This document shows positions 1-9,273 of a DNA stretch of 35,231 nucleotides, in pieces. Both the position numbers and the translations under genes were made by a program. Under the pieces are notes generated by a model, which was not told where the DNA came from, ran no database searches, and saw only the letters and a list, made by a program, of their open reading frames with translations. The stretch's first letter is position 1; each line of letters starts with the position of its first letter. Origin of the DNA: Clostridia bacterium (GTDB lineage Bacteria; Bacillota; Clostridia; Oscillospirales; Acutalibacteraceae); the NCBI GenBank assembly GCA_017398425.1, contig JAFQFZ010000055.1, positions 1-35,231 of the forward strand. The letters are read 5' to 3'.

Positions 1-387
1 CATCGCGCGACGTGTCCGCAAAAGCGGACACGAATCCTCCCACCGCCTCGCGGCGGTCCCCCCTCCTTTGACAAGGAGGGTTATGCGGGCGGCAGACACC
101 CCAGGGTGGACTCTCTTGTCCCTTTGGGACAATTCACCTTCTTGCCGCCCCTACCGTAGGGCGGGGGCTCTGCTCCCGCCGTTTCGCGGTCGCGCTATGC
201 GCGACCGTTCCCTTGGGGGAACGCGGCGGCACCAAGGCGCCGCCCTACGTCAGGCAATGAGATTGCGTAGGGTGCGGATTTATCCGCACCGTGATCATCC
301 CATCCCTTACGGGAACGTGACGGCGCACCAAGGCGTCAACCGAGGAGATCGGGCGTTTGCAAAACCGAAATTTCCCGAAAAAACCTA
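1..387. repeat. Array of short palindromes (intergenic repeat block)
   Basis: This stretch has no convincing gene. It is packed with short perfect inverted repeats: 11-32 (9-bp arms, AAAA loop), 42-57 (6-bp arms), 61-80 (8-bp arms), 116-132 (7-bp arms), 149-161, 160-180, 187-207 (9-bp arms, TAT loop) and 271-290 (8-bp arms). A 107-codon open frame at 68-391 runs through them but resembles no protein and has arginine-rich, palindrome-driven composition. The block resembles the dispersed repeats at 18756-18912 and 35070-35231. It may be a cluster of REP/MITE-like elements; mobility is inferred, not shown. Confidence 0.6.
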
Positions 388-416
388 TTGAATGTGGCAC
401 AAAAAAATGATATAGT
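388..416 (+). promoter_or_regulatory. Sigma-A type promoter upstream of recJ
   Basis: TTGAAT at 388-393 and TATAGT at 411-416 are separated by 17 bases, near the housekeeping consensus. The A+T-rich DNA stands out from the GC-rich repeat block before it. The recJ start codon lies 54 bases beyond the -10 box. Confidence 0.7.
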
Positions 417-470
417 TATATATTATGGGATTTTAGTGTGCAAATTCAAGGGAAAGGAAGGGGATGCGAC

Positions 471-2507
471 ATGAGCTTTCGGCGATGGACGTTTGCAGAG
501 CTGGACAAAGCGGTAGCGGCCGAGCTGGCGAGCGAATGTGAGATCGACGGCTTTTTGGCGTTGTTGCTGAGTGCGCGCGGCATCTCCGACGTTGAGAGCG
601 CTCGGGCGCTTCTCGCCGGCGAGGAAGAACCGGAAGACCCCTTTGCGTTTGCGGATATGGACGAGGCCGTCCTGCGTATTCAGTTGGCGATCGACCGCGG
701 CGAGACGATCGCCGTGTTCGGCGATTACGATGCCGACGGCGTGACGGCGACGGTGCTGATGGTCACCTACCTGCGCGAAAAAGGCGCGAACGTGCTGTAC
801 CGCCTGCCCATGCGCGAAGAAGAAGGCTACGGTCTGCACGCCTCGATGGTCGAGGAGATCGCGCAGACGGGCGCGACGCTTCTCGTCACGGTGGACAACG
901 GCATTTCGGCGGTCAGGGAGATCGCCTATGCGAACGAGCTCGGACTGGACGTAGTGGTCACCGACCACCATCAGCCGCAGGGCGATCTGCCCGAAGCGGT
1001 GGCGGTGGTGGACCCGCACCGTGAGGATTGCGAAAGTGAATTCAAGATGTACGCCGGTGTCGGCGTGGCCTTTAAATTGGTGTGCGCGATGGAAGGCGAC
1101 GAGGAATGGGCGCTCATGCGGTATGCCGACCTCGTGGCGATCGGCACCTTGGCGGATGTGATGCCGCTCACGGGAGAGAACCGTCGCCTGGTGCGCGCGG
1201 GACTCGAAAAGATCAACCGCGGGGAGCGTCCCGGCTTTACGGCCCTCGCCAAGGAGGCGGGAGCCGCGGATCGTCGGCAGACGGCAAGCTCGGCGGTGTT
1301 CACGCTGGCACCGCGCATCAACGCGGCGGGGCGCATGGGCGACCCCGTGCTGGCGGTAAAGCTGCTCCTGAGCGAGACGGACGAGGAAGCGCAGGAATAC
1401 GCCCATCAGCTGGCGGTGTTCAACAGCGAGCGTCAAAAGAAAGAGCAGGACATTATGGCGGAAGTGACCGCCTACATCGACAGCCATCCCGAAGTGATGG
1501 CACAGCGCGTGGTGGTTCTGCAAGGCAACGATTGGTACTCGGGTGTCGTGGGCATCATCGCCGCACGCATCCTCGAAAAATACGGCAAGCCCTGCATTTT
1601 GCTGTCGGTGCACGACGGCATCGCCAAAGGTTCGGGACGCAGTGTGCCGGGGTTCTCGCTGTTTGATGCGATCGCGTCGTGCGGGGATATGCTCCTCAAC
1701 TACGGCGGTCATCAGTTGGCGGCGGGACTCGGCATGGAAGCGACGCGGGTGGACGAATTCCGCCGTCGCATCAACGCGTATGCCGCATCGGTGTGTCCCG
1801 ATATGCCCGTGCCGGAGCTGGCGATGGATTTTCGCCTGATGCCGTCGCAGATCCACGTCGACAAGCTCGACGCGATGGATCGGTTGGAGCCGTGCGGTGC
1901 GGGCAATCCTCTGCCGCAGTTCGGCTTGTTCAAAATGCGCGTGGAGAGCGTGACGGCGGTCGCCGGCAAGCATTCGCGCCTGACGTTGTCGCGCGACGGC
2001 GTGAGCGTGAACGCGATCCGCTTCGGAATGCCGCCGCAAACGCTCGGTCTGCAGGTCGGTGACATGGTGCATCTGGCGGTCACGCTCGATCGCAACGAAT
2101 TCCGCGGCACGGTATCGGTGTCGATCATCGTCAAGGATCTGCGCTTTGCCGATACGGTGCAAGAGGATGTCATCGCGGCGATCAAGCTGTTTGACCGCGC
2201 GGTGTGCGGCGAAGCACTCACCGCCGAAGAACGGCAAGCGGTGTGTCCCGCGCGCGAGCACATGGCGGTGCTGTACCGCTGTTTGCAGGCGAACGACGGT
2301 TATGACGGCGCATGGGAGCGCCTGTATCATATAGTAAAAGAAGGGATCCCCACGGAAAAGGTGCGCCCGGCGATCGAGGTGTTGCGTCAGGCAAACCTCA
2401 TCACGGTGCAAAACGGCGGCGACAACGTGCGTTTGACGCTCTGCCCCGTCAGCGGTAAGGCGGATCTGATGCAGACCCCGTTCATGCAAACGATGCACGA
2501 GGGGTAA
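471..2507 (+). CDS. recJ: Single-stranded-DNA-specific exonuclease RecJ
   Basis: RecJ is a DHH-family 5'-3' exonuclease for single-stranded DNA, acting in RecF-pathway recombination and base-excision or mismatch repair. The 678-residue product shows the DHH-superfamily metal motifs: GDYDADG at residues 84-90, VDNG at 141-144 and TDHH at 164-167. A C-terminal DHHA1/OB-type half follows. The ATG at 471 was chosen because a GGAAAGGAAGGGG ribosome-binding stretch ends 7 bases before it; a GTG at 438 in the same frame lies upstream of that site. The gene is first after the 388-416 promoter, and the rel gene follows after 29 bases, so the two are probably co-transcribed, an arrangement common in Clostridia (recJ-apt-rel, here without apt). 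Confidence 0.95.
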   Translation: MSFRRWTFAELDKAVAAELASECEIDGFLALLLSARGISDVESARALLAGEEEPEDPFAFADMDEAVLRIQLAIDRGETIAVFGDYDADGVTATVLMVTYLREKGANVLYRLPMREEEGYGLHASMVEEIAQTGATLLVTVDNGISAVREIAYANELGLDVVVTDHHQPQGDLPEAVAVVDPHREDCESEFKMYAGVGVAFKLVCAMEGDEEWALMRYADLVAIGTLADVMPLTGENRRLVRAGLEKINRGERPGFTALAKEAGAADRRQTASSAVFTLAPRINAAGRMGDPVLAVKLLLSETDEEAQEYAHQLAVFNSERQKKEQDIMAEVTAYIDSHPEVMAQRVVVLQGNDWYSGVVGIIAARILEKYGKPCILLSVHDGIAKGSGRSVPGFSLFDAIASCGDMLLNYGGHQLAAGLGMEATRVDEFRRRINAYAASVCPDMPVPELAMDFRLMPSQIHVDKLDAMDRLEPCGAGNPLPQFGLFKMRVESVTAVAGKHSRLTLSRDGVSVNAIRFGMPPQTLGLQVGDMVHLAVTLDRNEFRGTVSVSIIVKDLRFADTVQEDVIAAIKLFDRAVCGEALTAEERQAVCPAREHMAVLYRCLQANDGYDGAWERLYHIVKEGIPTEKVRPAIEVLRQANLITVQNGGDNVRLTLCPVSGKADLMQTPFMQTMHEG

Positions 2508-2536
2508 TCACAAGAGGCAAGGGAGGTGCGATCGGC

Positions 2537-4729
2537 ATGGAACTGGCGGTCGATCTGATTCGAAGTCTAAACGAAAAGCTTACCCAATGCGACAGGGGCT
2601 ACGATATGGAGCGCATCGGTCGCGCCGTTGAGGTAGCCTCCGAAGGTCACAAGGGACAATACCGTCGCTCGGGTGAGGAATACATTTGCCACCCGCTCAA
2701 CGTGGCGATCATTTTGTGCGAGCTGGGCATGGACAGCGAGACCATCGTCGCCGGCTTGTTGCACGACGTGGTGGAAGACACCGCGATGGAGACCGCCGAA
2801 GTGGAGCGCGAGTTCGGCAAGGATGTGGCGCTTCTGGTCGACGGTGTCACGAAGATCACCAAGATTGACTTTTTCTCCAAGGAAGAACAACAGGCGGAGA
2901 ACGTGCGTAAGATGTTCATGGCGATGGGCAAGGATGTCCGCGTCATCATCATCAAGCTCGCCGACCGCCTTCACAATATGCGTACGAGCCACGGCTGGGA
3001 ACCGCAAAAGCAGCGCGACAAAGCCAAGGAGACGCTCGATATTTACGCACCGCTGGCACACCGCTTCGGTATGCGCGCCGTGAAGGAGGAGCTCGAAGAC
3101 CTCAGCTTGCGTATTCTCGATCCCGTGGCGTACGCCGAAATCGAGCAGGCGCTGGAAAACCGCCGCCGCACGCGGTCGGATCTGCTCGAGAGTGTGCAAG
3201 AGCGCTTGCGTGAGCGGCTGACGGAACACGGCATCAAGCCGTTTGTGGCGGGGCGTGTCAAGAGCATCCCCGGCATCTACCGCAAAATGTATATGCAACA
3301 AAAGACCTTCGACGAGATCTACGATGTGTATGCGGTGCGCGTCATCGTCGAGACGGATACCGATTGCTACAACGTGCTCGGCCACGTACACGAGATGTTC
3401 CGTCCGCTCCCCAACCGCTTCAAGGACTACATCTCCACCCCCAAATCGAATATGTACCAGTCGCTTCACACGACGGTGCTCGGAAAAGAGAAGATCCCCT
3501 TCGAGGTGCAGATCCGCACCTGGGAGATGCATTACACCGCGGAATACGGCATCGCCGCGCACTGGAAATACAAGCTCGGCATCCGCGGAAAGGATCGCCT
3601 GGAACAGCGCATCGCGTGGGTGCGTGAGTTTTTGGAATCCCAAGAGGATGCCAACGACAGCGCGGAGCTGGTCAACACCATCCGCACCGATCTGACCGAC
3701 GACGATGTGTTCGTCTTCACCCCGAAGGGGGATGTTATCTCGCTCCCGTCGGGCAGTACGGTCATCGACTTTGCGTATGCGATCCACTCGGCGGTCGGCA
3801 ACCGCATGGTCGGTGCCAAGATCGACAACCGTTTGGTGCCGCTCGACACGACGGTGGACACGGGACAGATCGTCGAGATCGTCACCACCTCCGCCCCCGG
3901 TCACGGCCCGAGCCGCGACTGGATGAAGATCGTCAAAACAGGCGAGGCGCGCAGTAAGATCCGTCAATGGTTCAAGAAGGAAAAGCGCGAGGAAAACATC
4001 GAAGAGGGCCGCAACGCTTTTGAAGCGGAGCTTGCAAGAAACTACATCCGCCTCAACAGCGAGCAATACGACAAAATGCTCGAGGCGGAGATGCGCCGTC
4101 AGCATTGCTCCACGGCGGACGACTTCTTTGCGGCGATCGGCTACGGCGGCATTTTGCTGTCGCGTGTCATTCCGCGTCTGCGCGACGAATACGCCCGCGC
4201 CGCCAAGGAAGAAGAAAAGGTGCGCGAGCTGACGAACGCGAACCGCACCGTTAAGCACAAATCGAGCAAGGGCGGCGTCATTGTGGAAAACATGGAAAAC
4301 TGCCTTGTGAAATTCGCGCGGTGCTGTGATCCGTTGCCGGGCGATGAGATCATCGGCTTTATCACGCGCGGTTTCGGCGTGTCGGTGCACAAGCGGGATT
4401 GCCCGAACGTGCCTGCCGATCTGCAGGCGTGCGAGCAACCCGAACGCTGGGTGCGCGCGGAATGGGAGGATCGCGTTTCGAGCAGCTTTAAGGTGAGCCT
4501 CCATCTGGAGATCCGCGACCGCGACCGCCTGATCGCGGATGTGACGACGCAGCTCGCGTTGATGCACGTCGCCATCTATTCGATCAATGCCAGAGAACCC
4601 AAGGACGATCACGGAGATATGCACATCACGGTCGGCGTCAACGGCACCGACCAGCTGGAAATGGTCATTGCGCGGCTGTCGAAGGTCAGCGGCGTGTTGA
4701 GTGTGACTCGTGCAGGTAATCATCGATAA
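2537..4729 (+). CDS. rel: Bifunctional (p)ppGpp synthetase/hydrolase, RelA/SpoT family
   Basis: This enzyme makes and breaks the alarmone (p)ppGpp, transferring pyrophosphate from ATP to GDP or GTP, and drives the stringent response at the ribosome. All expected domains are visible in the 730-residue product: an HD hydrolase domain with H52, H76-D77 and E80-D81; a synthetase domain with RFKDYISTPKSN and FEVQIRTWEMH; a TGS domain near residue 390; a zinc-finger-like segment (RCCDPLPGD) near 590; and a C-terminal ACT domain from about 655. Because both HD and synthetase motifs look intact, a bifunctional long Rel is inferred. GGGAGGTG at 2521-2528 fixes the ATG at 2537. Two small lipoprotein genes follow closely. 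Confidence 0.96.
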   Translation: MELAVDLIRSLNEKLTQCDRGYDMERIGRAVEVASEGHKGQYRRSGEEYICHPLNVAIILCELGMDSETIVAGLLHDVVEDTAMETAEVEREFGKDVALLVDGVTKITKIDFFSKEEQQAENVRKMFMAMGKDVRVIIIKLADRLHNMRTSHGWEPQKQRDKAKETLDIYAPLAHRFGMRAVKEELEDLSLRILDPVAYAEIEQALENRRRTRSDLLESVQERLRERLTEHGIKPFVAGRVKSIPGIYRKMYMQQKTFDEIYDVYAVRVIVETDTDCYNVLGHVHEMFRPLPNRFKDYISTPKSNMYQSLHTTVLGKEKIPFEVQIRTWEMHYTAEYGIAAHWKYKLGIRGKDRLEQRIAWVREFLESQEDANDSAELVNTIRTDLTDDDVFVFTPKGDVISLPSGSTVIDFAYAIHSAVGNRMVGAKIDNRLVPLDTTVDTGQIVEIVTTSAPGHGPSRDWMKIVKTGEARSKIRQWFKKEKREENIEEGRNAFEAELARNYIRLNSEQYDKMLEAEMRRQHCSTADDFFAAIGYGGILLSRVIPRLRDEYARAAKEEEKVRELTNANRTVKHKSSKGGVIVENMENCLVKFARCCDPLPGDEIIGFITRGFGVSVHKRDCPNVPADLQACEQPERWVRAEWEDRVSSSFKVSLHLEIRDRDRLIADVTTQLALMHVAIYSINAREPKDDHGDMHITVGVNGTDQLEMVIARLSKVSGVLSVTRAGNHR

Positions 4730-4745
4730 AAAGGAGAGAAAACCT

Positions 4746-5201
4746 ATGAACGGACGTGTGAAAACGATGATGCGCGGCGCGTTGGCGCTGGCGCTGTGCG
4801 CGGTATTGGCCGTGGGCACGACGGCGTGCTTCAAGCCGACCGCCGACAACCCCGCCGGTACGGTGACCGACGGTACCACGGAGCCGACCGAGACGCGTGT
4901 GACGGTGGCGGTGCCCGAAGGACAGCTCGATCTGACCGCGCTGATGGCGACCGTTGACAGCAACACCGCGTGGAGCGAGCTGTCGTCCTACACCCACAAC
5001 GTCAACGAGGACGGTCGTGCGGTGTTCGCGGTGATGAACAGCGAGGGCAAGGAATGCACCCTGCTTGTGACCTTTGATGAGGCGCAGGACGTGGTGACTG
5101 AGGCGCTTCTCACCTACAAAGAGCACGCGCTGAGCGTGTTGTCCGACGACAACACGGTGGCGCTTCGCACCATCATGGTCGCGATGAACGAAGAAGGATA
5201 A
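4746..5201 (+). CDS. Putative lipoprotein, paralogue 1 of a tandem pair
   Basis: I do not recognise a named family. The 151-residue product has a basic N-terminus, a hydrophobic stretch and a lipobox-like GTTAC with Cys28, so lipid anchoring on the outer face of the membrane is likely although the lipobox lacks the usual Leu at -3. The mature part shares the layout of the next gene: a TVAVPEGQ motif, a W-x-ELS-x-Y segment, EDGRAVFAVM, a G-x-ECTLLV strand and a final LSVLSDDNTV segment. The start at 4746 is supported by AAGGAGAG at 4730-4737; an in-frame ATG-like start at 4710 would overlap rel by 20 bases and delay the signal peptide. Confidence 0.8.
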   Translation: MNGRVKTMMRGALALALCAVLAVGTTACFKPTADNPAGTVTDGTTEPTETRVTVAVPEGQLDLTALMATVDSNTAWSELSSYTHNVNEDGRAVFAVMNSEGKECTLLVTFDEAQDVVTEALLTYKEHALSVLSDDNTVALRTIMVAMNEEG

Positions 5202-5217
5202 GAAAGAGGGAACGACG

Positions 5218-5697
5218 ATGAAAACGTATGGAAAATCGATCGCCGCCACGGTGGCGGTGTTGACGTTGGTGCTGACGCTGTTGACCGCGTGCAGCGGCAA
5301 ACCGAGTGCTACGGTGAACATCGAACCGGTCAAAAACGGTCTGACGGGTCGCCCGACGGTGGCGGTGCCCGAAAAGCAGATGGTGTTCACCACCCTGATG
5401 GAAATGAACGGATTGAATATCTCGTGGGAGAAGCTGTCGCGCTACGACCACGCGGTCATTGACGAGGATTCCGCGGTGTTTGCCGTGGCGGATACCTACG
5501 GCGAGGAATGCTCGCTGTATGTCGATTATAATCCCGAGACCGATGCGGTCACGCGTGCGGACGTGGTGTACGGCGATATGACGCTGAGCATCCTGACCGA
5601 TGACGACACCGTGTTGATGCAACTGCTTCGCGCGTTTGAGCAGACGCACCTCTCCAAGGATGCCGAAGCCGCCGCGAACCCGACTCAGGCGGAGTGA
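5218..5697 (+). CDS. Putative lipoprotein, paralogue 2 of a tandem pair
   Basis: A 159-residue exported protein with a clear signal sequence and lipobox LTAC (Cys25). It is a diverged copy of the preceding gene: PTVAVPEKQ, a W[10 protein letters not shown] segment, [12 protein letters not shown][10 protein letters not shown] and [10 protein letters not shown] line up in the same order. The pair therefore arose by duplication. Function is unknown; the fold appears to be a small beta-rich domain of about 110 residues. AGAGGGA precedes the ATG by 6 bases, and the 16-base gap from paralogue 1 suggests one transcript with rel and dtd. Confidence 0.8.
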   Translation: MKTYGKSIAATVAVLTLVLTLLTACSGKPSATVNIEPVKNGLTGRPTVAVPEKQMVFTTLMEMNGLNISWEKLSRYDHAVIDEDSAVFAVADTYGEECSLYVDYNPETDAVTRADVVYGDMTLSILTDDDTVLMQLLRAFEQTHLSKDAEAAANPTQAE

Positions 5698-5704
5698 TCG
5701 CGCG

Positions 5705-6169
5705 ATGAGACTGGTGTATCAGCGCGTCAAGTGCGCCTCTGTGACCGCCGACGGTGTGCCGACGGGCGCGATCGAAGCGGGAGCGTTGTTGCTTCTCGGT
5801 GTCGGTCAAGAGGACACGGAGGAGGACGGTGCGTGGCTTGCGGACAAGGCGATCGCGCTTCGCGTCTTCGAGGATGAAAGCGGACGCATGAATCGTTCGC
5901 TTCAAGACATCGACGGCGAACTGCTTGTCGTGTCGAACTTCACGCTCTACGGCGACTGCCGAAAGGGGCGTCGTCCCGATTTCACGTCGGCAGGAGCGCC
6001 TGCCGAGGCGAAGCGGCTTTACGACCGCTTTTTAGATCAACTGCGTGAGCGCGGGGTGCGCCGCGTGGAGGCGGGTGTGTTCGGCGCGGACATGGCCATC
6101 GATATGACGGCGGACGGGCCGGTGACCCTGGTCATCGACAGCGAGTGCCGTCATCAACCGAGACGATAA
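5705..6169 (+). CDS. dtd: D-aminoacyl-tRNA deacylase
   Basis: DTD removes D-amino acids (and glycine mischarged on tRNA-Ala) from tRNA, a cytoplasmic proofreading step. The 154-residue product has the family length, the N-terminal [13 protein letters not shown] strand, SNFTLYGD at 77-84 (the family usually has SQFTLYAD or G) and the Gly-Pro motif DGPVT at 137-141. The start at 5705 was taken because it matches the family N-terminus exactly; the upstream in-frame start at 5636 lies inside the lipoprotein gene. The ribosome-binding GGAG overlaps the end of that gene, so translation is probably coupled. Pairing with rel is conserved in many Firmicutes. Confidence 0.95.
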   Translation: MRLVYQRVKCASVTADGVPTGAIEAGALLLLGVGQEDTEEDGAWLADKAIALRVFEDESGRMNRSLQDIDGELLVVSNFTLYGDCRKGRRPDFTSAGAPAEAKRLYDRFLDQLRERGVRRVEAGVFGADMAIDMTADGPVTLVIDSECRHQPRR

Positions 6170-6174
6170 TTTTG

Positions 6175-6217
6175 AAAAGACAGGGCGGTTGTTCTCCTGT
6201 CTTTTCTTCGTTTTTTT
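6175..6217 (+). terminator. Rho-independent terminator after dtd
   Basis: A 10-bp perfect stem (6175-6184 with 6196-6205, 11-base loop) is followed by TTCG and a run of seven T at 6211-6217. It closes the recJ-rel-lipoprotein-dtd unit and lies just before the ribosome-binding site of the next gene, so some read-through is plausible. Confidence 0.75.
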
Positions 6218-6234
6218 GAAAGGAGCCATCGCTC

Positions 6235-6846
6235 ATGAAACGGACGTCTTTGACCGTCGGACCGCTCGCCGTGAACTGTTATCTCGTGGCGGACGAAAAC
6301 GGCAACGCGGCGGTGATCGACCCGGGGGACGAAGCGTCGCGCATTCTGGAAGCTCTGCAACGCGAGGGGATGACCTGCAAGGCGGTGCTCCTCACCCACG
6401 TGCATTTCGATCACATCGGCGCGGTGAAGGAGCTCTGCGAAGCGACGGGGGCACCGCTCTACTGTCACGAAGACGACGCGGCGGCGCTCACCGACGGAAG
6501 GCGCAATTTGGCGGCGCTGTTCGGCGTGGCGCTTTCGGTGCCGAGCGAAGCGCAGACGCTCCGCGACGGGCAGATGCTCGCTGTCGGCGATCTGCGGTTC
6601 GAGGTGCTTCACACCCCGGGACACACCCCCGGCGGCGTGTGTTACCGCATCGGGGATACGCTCTTTTCGGGCGACACGCTCTTTTGCGAGAGCGTCGGAC
6701 GCATCGATTTTCCGGGCGGTGACGGCGGAGCGCTTCGCCGCTCGATCGCGCGGTTGTTCACGCTCCCCGACGAGACGCGCGTGTTTCCCGGACACGACGA
6801 GCCGACCTCGATCGGACACGAAAAGCAGTATAACCCGTATGTATAA
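6235..6846 (+). CDS. Metallo-beta-lactamase-fold hydrolase, glyoxalase II-like
   Basis: A 203-residue cytoplasmic hydrolase of the YqgX/GloB-like group. The zinc-binding signature THVHFDH is at residues 54-60; later ligands appear in HTPGHTPG, FSGDTLF and the C-terminal PGHDEPTS segment. The N-terminus (VGPLAVNCYLV) is typical of short hydroxyacylglutathione-hydrolase-like proteins in Clostridia. The true substrate is unknown, since most of these bacteria lack glutathione. GAAAGGAGC precedes the ATG. hemZ follows after 14 bases, a pairing common in this group of bacteria. Confidence 0.9.
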   Translation: MKRTSLTVGPLAVNCYLVADENGNAAVIDPGDEASRILEALQREGMTCKAVLLTHVHFDHIGAVKELCEATGAPLYCHEDDAAALTDGRRNLAALFGVALSVPSEAQTLRDGQMLAVGDLRFEVLHTPGHTPGGVCYRIGDTLFSGDTLFCESVGRIDFPGGDGGALRRSIARLFTLPDETRVFPGHDEPTSIGHEKQYNPYV

Positions 6847-6860
6847 AAGGATGAATTGGT

Positions 6861-8339
6861 ATGCAACTGCATTTGTACGGCGGGGTCTCCCGCTATGAAC
6901 CCGAAAACATCGGACGGCTGTTTTTGCCGCACGAGGCGATCACGCTTCTCGACGGAGAGCCGACGGCGACCGACGAAGTGACGGTCTCGGCGGGTGTCGA
7001 AGGCGAGACGGCGCGCTGTCGGTTGCGCCTGGGGGCGTTTGACCGCACGCTCGAAGCGCCCGTTCCGAGGGGGGACGCGTTGCTCGCTTTGTGGGGCAAG
7101 CCGGCGGAATTCGCCGTGTCGTCGCTGATGTATACGCTTTTTTGTGCGTTGTTTGAAACGACGCAACCGTGGGGTATGCTGACGGGCGTGCGTCCCGTCA
7201 AGCTGCTTCGCCGCCTGACGGCGGCGGTGGGCGAGGAGGAAGCCGCGCGCTATTTTCAAGAGACGCTCTGCTGCAGCGCGGAAAAAACGGCGCTCGCGCG
7301 TCGCACGCTCCACGCCGAGGACGCGATCCTGCGTCTGTCCGAGCCGCGATCGTGCAGCATCTATTTGTCGGTGCCGTTTTGCCCGACACGCTGTTCGTAC
7401 TGCTCGTTCGTGTCCCACACGACCGAGCGCTCGCAACATTTGATCCCCGACTATGTGACGCGGTTGTGCCGCGAGATCGAAGAGACGGGCGCGATCGTCC
7501 GCAAGCTCGGACTGCAGGTCGAGAGCCTCTACATCGGCGGCGGCACGCCGACCACGCTGTCCTCCTCGCAACTGCAAGCGGTGATGGCGGCGGCCTCGAC
7601 GGCGCTCGATCTGTCGAAATTGCGCGAATATACGGTGGAGGCGGGTCGCCCCGACACCGTCACCGAAGACAAACTGAAAGCCATCCTTGACGGCGGCGCG
7701 ACGCGGCTGAGCATCAATCCGCAAACGCTCCACGACAGCGTGCTCCAAACGATCGGTCGCCGCCACACGGTGGAGGACTTTTACGCGGCGTTTTCTTTGG
7801 CGCGTAAGGTCGGCTTTGACCATATCAACACCGACCTCATCGCCGGCTTGCCCGGGGATACCAAGGACGGTTTTTGTCAGACGCTCGACGGCATCACGGC
7901 GTTGTCACCCGAAAGCGTGACGGTGCATACGTTGTCGATGAAGCGAGCGTCGCATCTGGTGGTGCAAGGGCGCGAGGAGTACGACGCGGGCGGCGACACG
8001 CCGCACATGGTGAGCTATTCGGCGGCGCGTCTGACCGAAAACGGCTACCACCCCTATTATCTTTATCGCCAGAGCCGCTGTGTCGGCAATCAGGAGAACG
8101 TCGGCTGGGCAAAGGACGGACACGACGGACTGTACAACGTGTTTATGATGGACGAGACGCACACTGTGCTCGGGTGCGGTGCCGGAGCGGTAACCAAGCT
8201 CAAATGCCCCGAAGGAGAGCATTTGGAGCGCATTTTCAACTACAAATTCCCCTATGAATACATCGATCGTTTTGAAGAGATGCTTCGCAGGAAGCAACAG
8301 GTGGTGAGCTTTTATGAGTCGTACGGAAGAACGCTTTGA
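6861..8339 (+). CDS. hemZ: HemZ-type coproporphyrinogen III oxidase-like radical SAM enzyme
   Basis: A 492-residue radical SAM protein of the HemZ group. Cys174, Cys178 and Cys181 (CPTRCSYC) bind the 4Fe-4S cluster; YIGGGTPT, INPQTL and the TDLIAGLPGD segment are shared with HemN/HemZ/HemW proteins. The N-terminal 110 residues, ending in GMLTGVRPVKL at 106-116, are characteristic of HemZ rather than HemW. The family name implies coproporphyrinogen dehydrogenation, but no other haem gene is in the window, so the real reaction here is uncertain. The last 26 bases overlap the next gene. Confidence 0.9.
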   Translation: MQLHLYGGVSRYEPENIGRLFLPHEAITLLDGEPTATDEVTVSAGVEGETARCRLRLGAFDRTLEAPVPRGDALLALWGKPAEFAVSSLMYTLFCALFETTQPWGMLTGVRPVKLLRRLTAAVGEEEAARYFQETLCCSAEKTALARRTLHAEDAILRLSEPRSCSIYLSVPFCPTRCSYCSFVSHTTERSQHLIPDYVTRLCREIEETGAIVRKLGLQVESLYIGGGTPTTLSSSQLQAVMAAASTALDLSKLREYTVEAGRPDTVTEDKLKAILDGGATRLSINPQTLHDSVLQTIGRRHTVEDFYAAFSLARKVGFDHINTDLIAGLPGDTKDGFCQTLDGITALSPESVTVHTLSMKRASHLVVQGREEYDAGGDTPHMVSYSAARLTENGYHPYYLYRQSRCVGNQENVGWAKDGHDGLYNVFMMDETHTVLGCGAGAVTKLKCPEGEHLERIFNYKFPYEYIDRFEEMLRRKQQVVSFYESYGRTL

Positions 8340-9273
8340 GTGCCGTGCATGTGAAGAGGTGAACGCGCGCATCCGCGCGGATGAGGCGGCGTTTGTCGAG
8401 GAGGAGGAGGCGCGCTATCGCGCCAACGTTGAACGGGTCGCTTCGACCTTGGCGTCCCGTGTGAAGGGGTGCTGTCCGGTATTGCTGTGCGGACCGTCGT
8501 CGGTCGGCAAAACCACCACCGCCCGTCGGTTGTGCGCCGCGCTTGAACGGCAGGGGGTCGCGTCGGTCGTCGTGTCGCTGGATGATTTTTATCGCGGACT
8601 GGGCAACGCACCGCGTCTCCCCGACGGACGCCATGATTACGAATCCCCCGAAGCGCTGGATCTCGTGCGCCTGCACCGCTGCGTCGAGGAGCTGATGCAG
8701 ACGGGGCAGACGCGGTTGCCTATCTACGATTTTCAGGCGGGTCGCCCGTCCGATCGCACGCGGTCTCTTGTCACGGCGGGGGACACGGCGGTGATTTTCG
8801 AAGGTGTGCACGCGTTCACGCCGTCGGTGACCGAGACGGTGTCGATGGGCAGAGAGGTGCCGCGCGTGTTTGTCAACACGGGCAGCCGCTTCCTCTGCGG
8901 CGACGAAACGGTGCTGTTGCGCCGCGATGTGCGGCTTGCCAGACGACTGCTCCGCGACGAGCGCACCCGCGCAAGCAGTTTTCACCACACGATGACCATG
9001 TGGGATCAGGTGCTCTACGGGACGGAGACTTACATCCTGCCCTACGTGGAGGAGCGCGATCTGACGGTGGACACCACCCTCGGCTACGAGCCGTCGGTGA
9101 TGGCGGCGCCGCTCCTTGCGCGTCTGTCCGCGCTCGACGGCACGCCCTATGAAGCGGAAGGGAGACGGCTTTGCCGCGCGTTCCGACGGTTTGAGCCGTT
9201 GCCGCTGTCGATCGTGCCGCCGACGAGCGTGCTGACCGAATTTTTGGGAAATTGCGATTTCTCTTGCGTTTGA
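8314..9273 (+). CDS. Uridine kinase-like P-loop nucleoside kinase
   Basis: A 319-residue kinase of the uridine kinase/phosphoribulokinase superfamily. It has a Walker A motif GPSSVGKTT at 60-68, the LDDFY motif at 89-93 that contacts the nucleoside in uridine kinases, and YDFQAGRPSDR further on. A helical N-terminal extension of about 50 residues precedes the kinase core. Compared with classical Udk (about 210 residues) it is longer, like the clostridial nucleoside kinases of unknown substrate. Its start lies inside hemZ (26-base overlap) with an AGGTGGTGAG site, which suggests coupled translation. The promoter of the next gene overlaps its 3' end. Confidence 0.85.
   Translation: MSRTEERFECRACEEVNARIRADEAAFVEEEEARYRANVERVASTLASRVKGCCPVLLCGPSSVGKTTTARRLCAALERQGVASVVVSLDDFYRGLGNAPRLPDGRHDYESPEALDLVRLHRCVEELMQTGQTRLPIYDFQAGRPSDRTRSLVTAGDTAVIFEGVHAFTPSVTETVSMGREVPRVFVNTGSRFLCGDETVLLRRDVRLARRLLRDERTRASSFHHTMTMWDQVLYGTETYILPYVEERDLTVDTTLGYEPSVMAAPLLARLSALDGTPYEAEGRRLCRAFRRFEPLPLSIVPPTSVLTEFLGNCDFSCV

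Noticed and set aside
68-391. Open frame of 107 codons before recJ
   Set aside because: It runs through a dense set of palindromes, has no ribosome-binding site and ends inside the recJ promoter (-35 box at 388).
423-2498. Long minus-strand open frame opposite recJ (691 codons), and similar ones opposite rel, clp and the Na/Pi gene
   Set aside because: These are antisense shadows produced by high GC at third codon positions; His/Arg-rich products with no motifs, while the plus strand has clear families.
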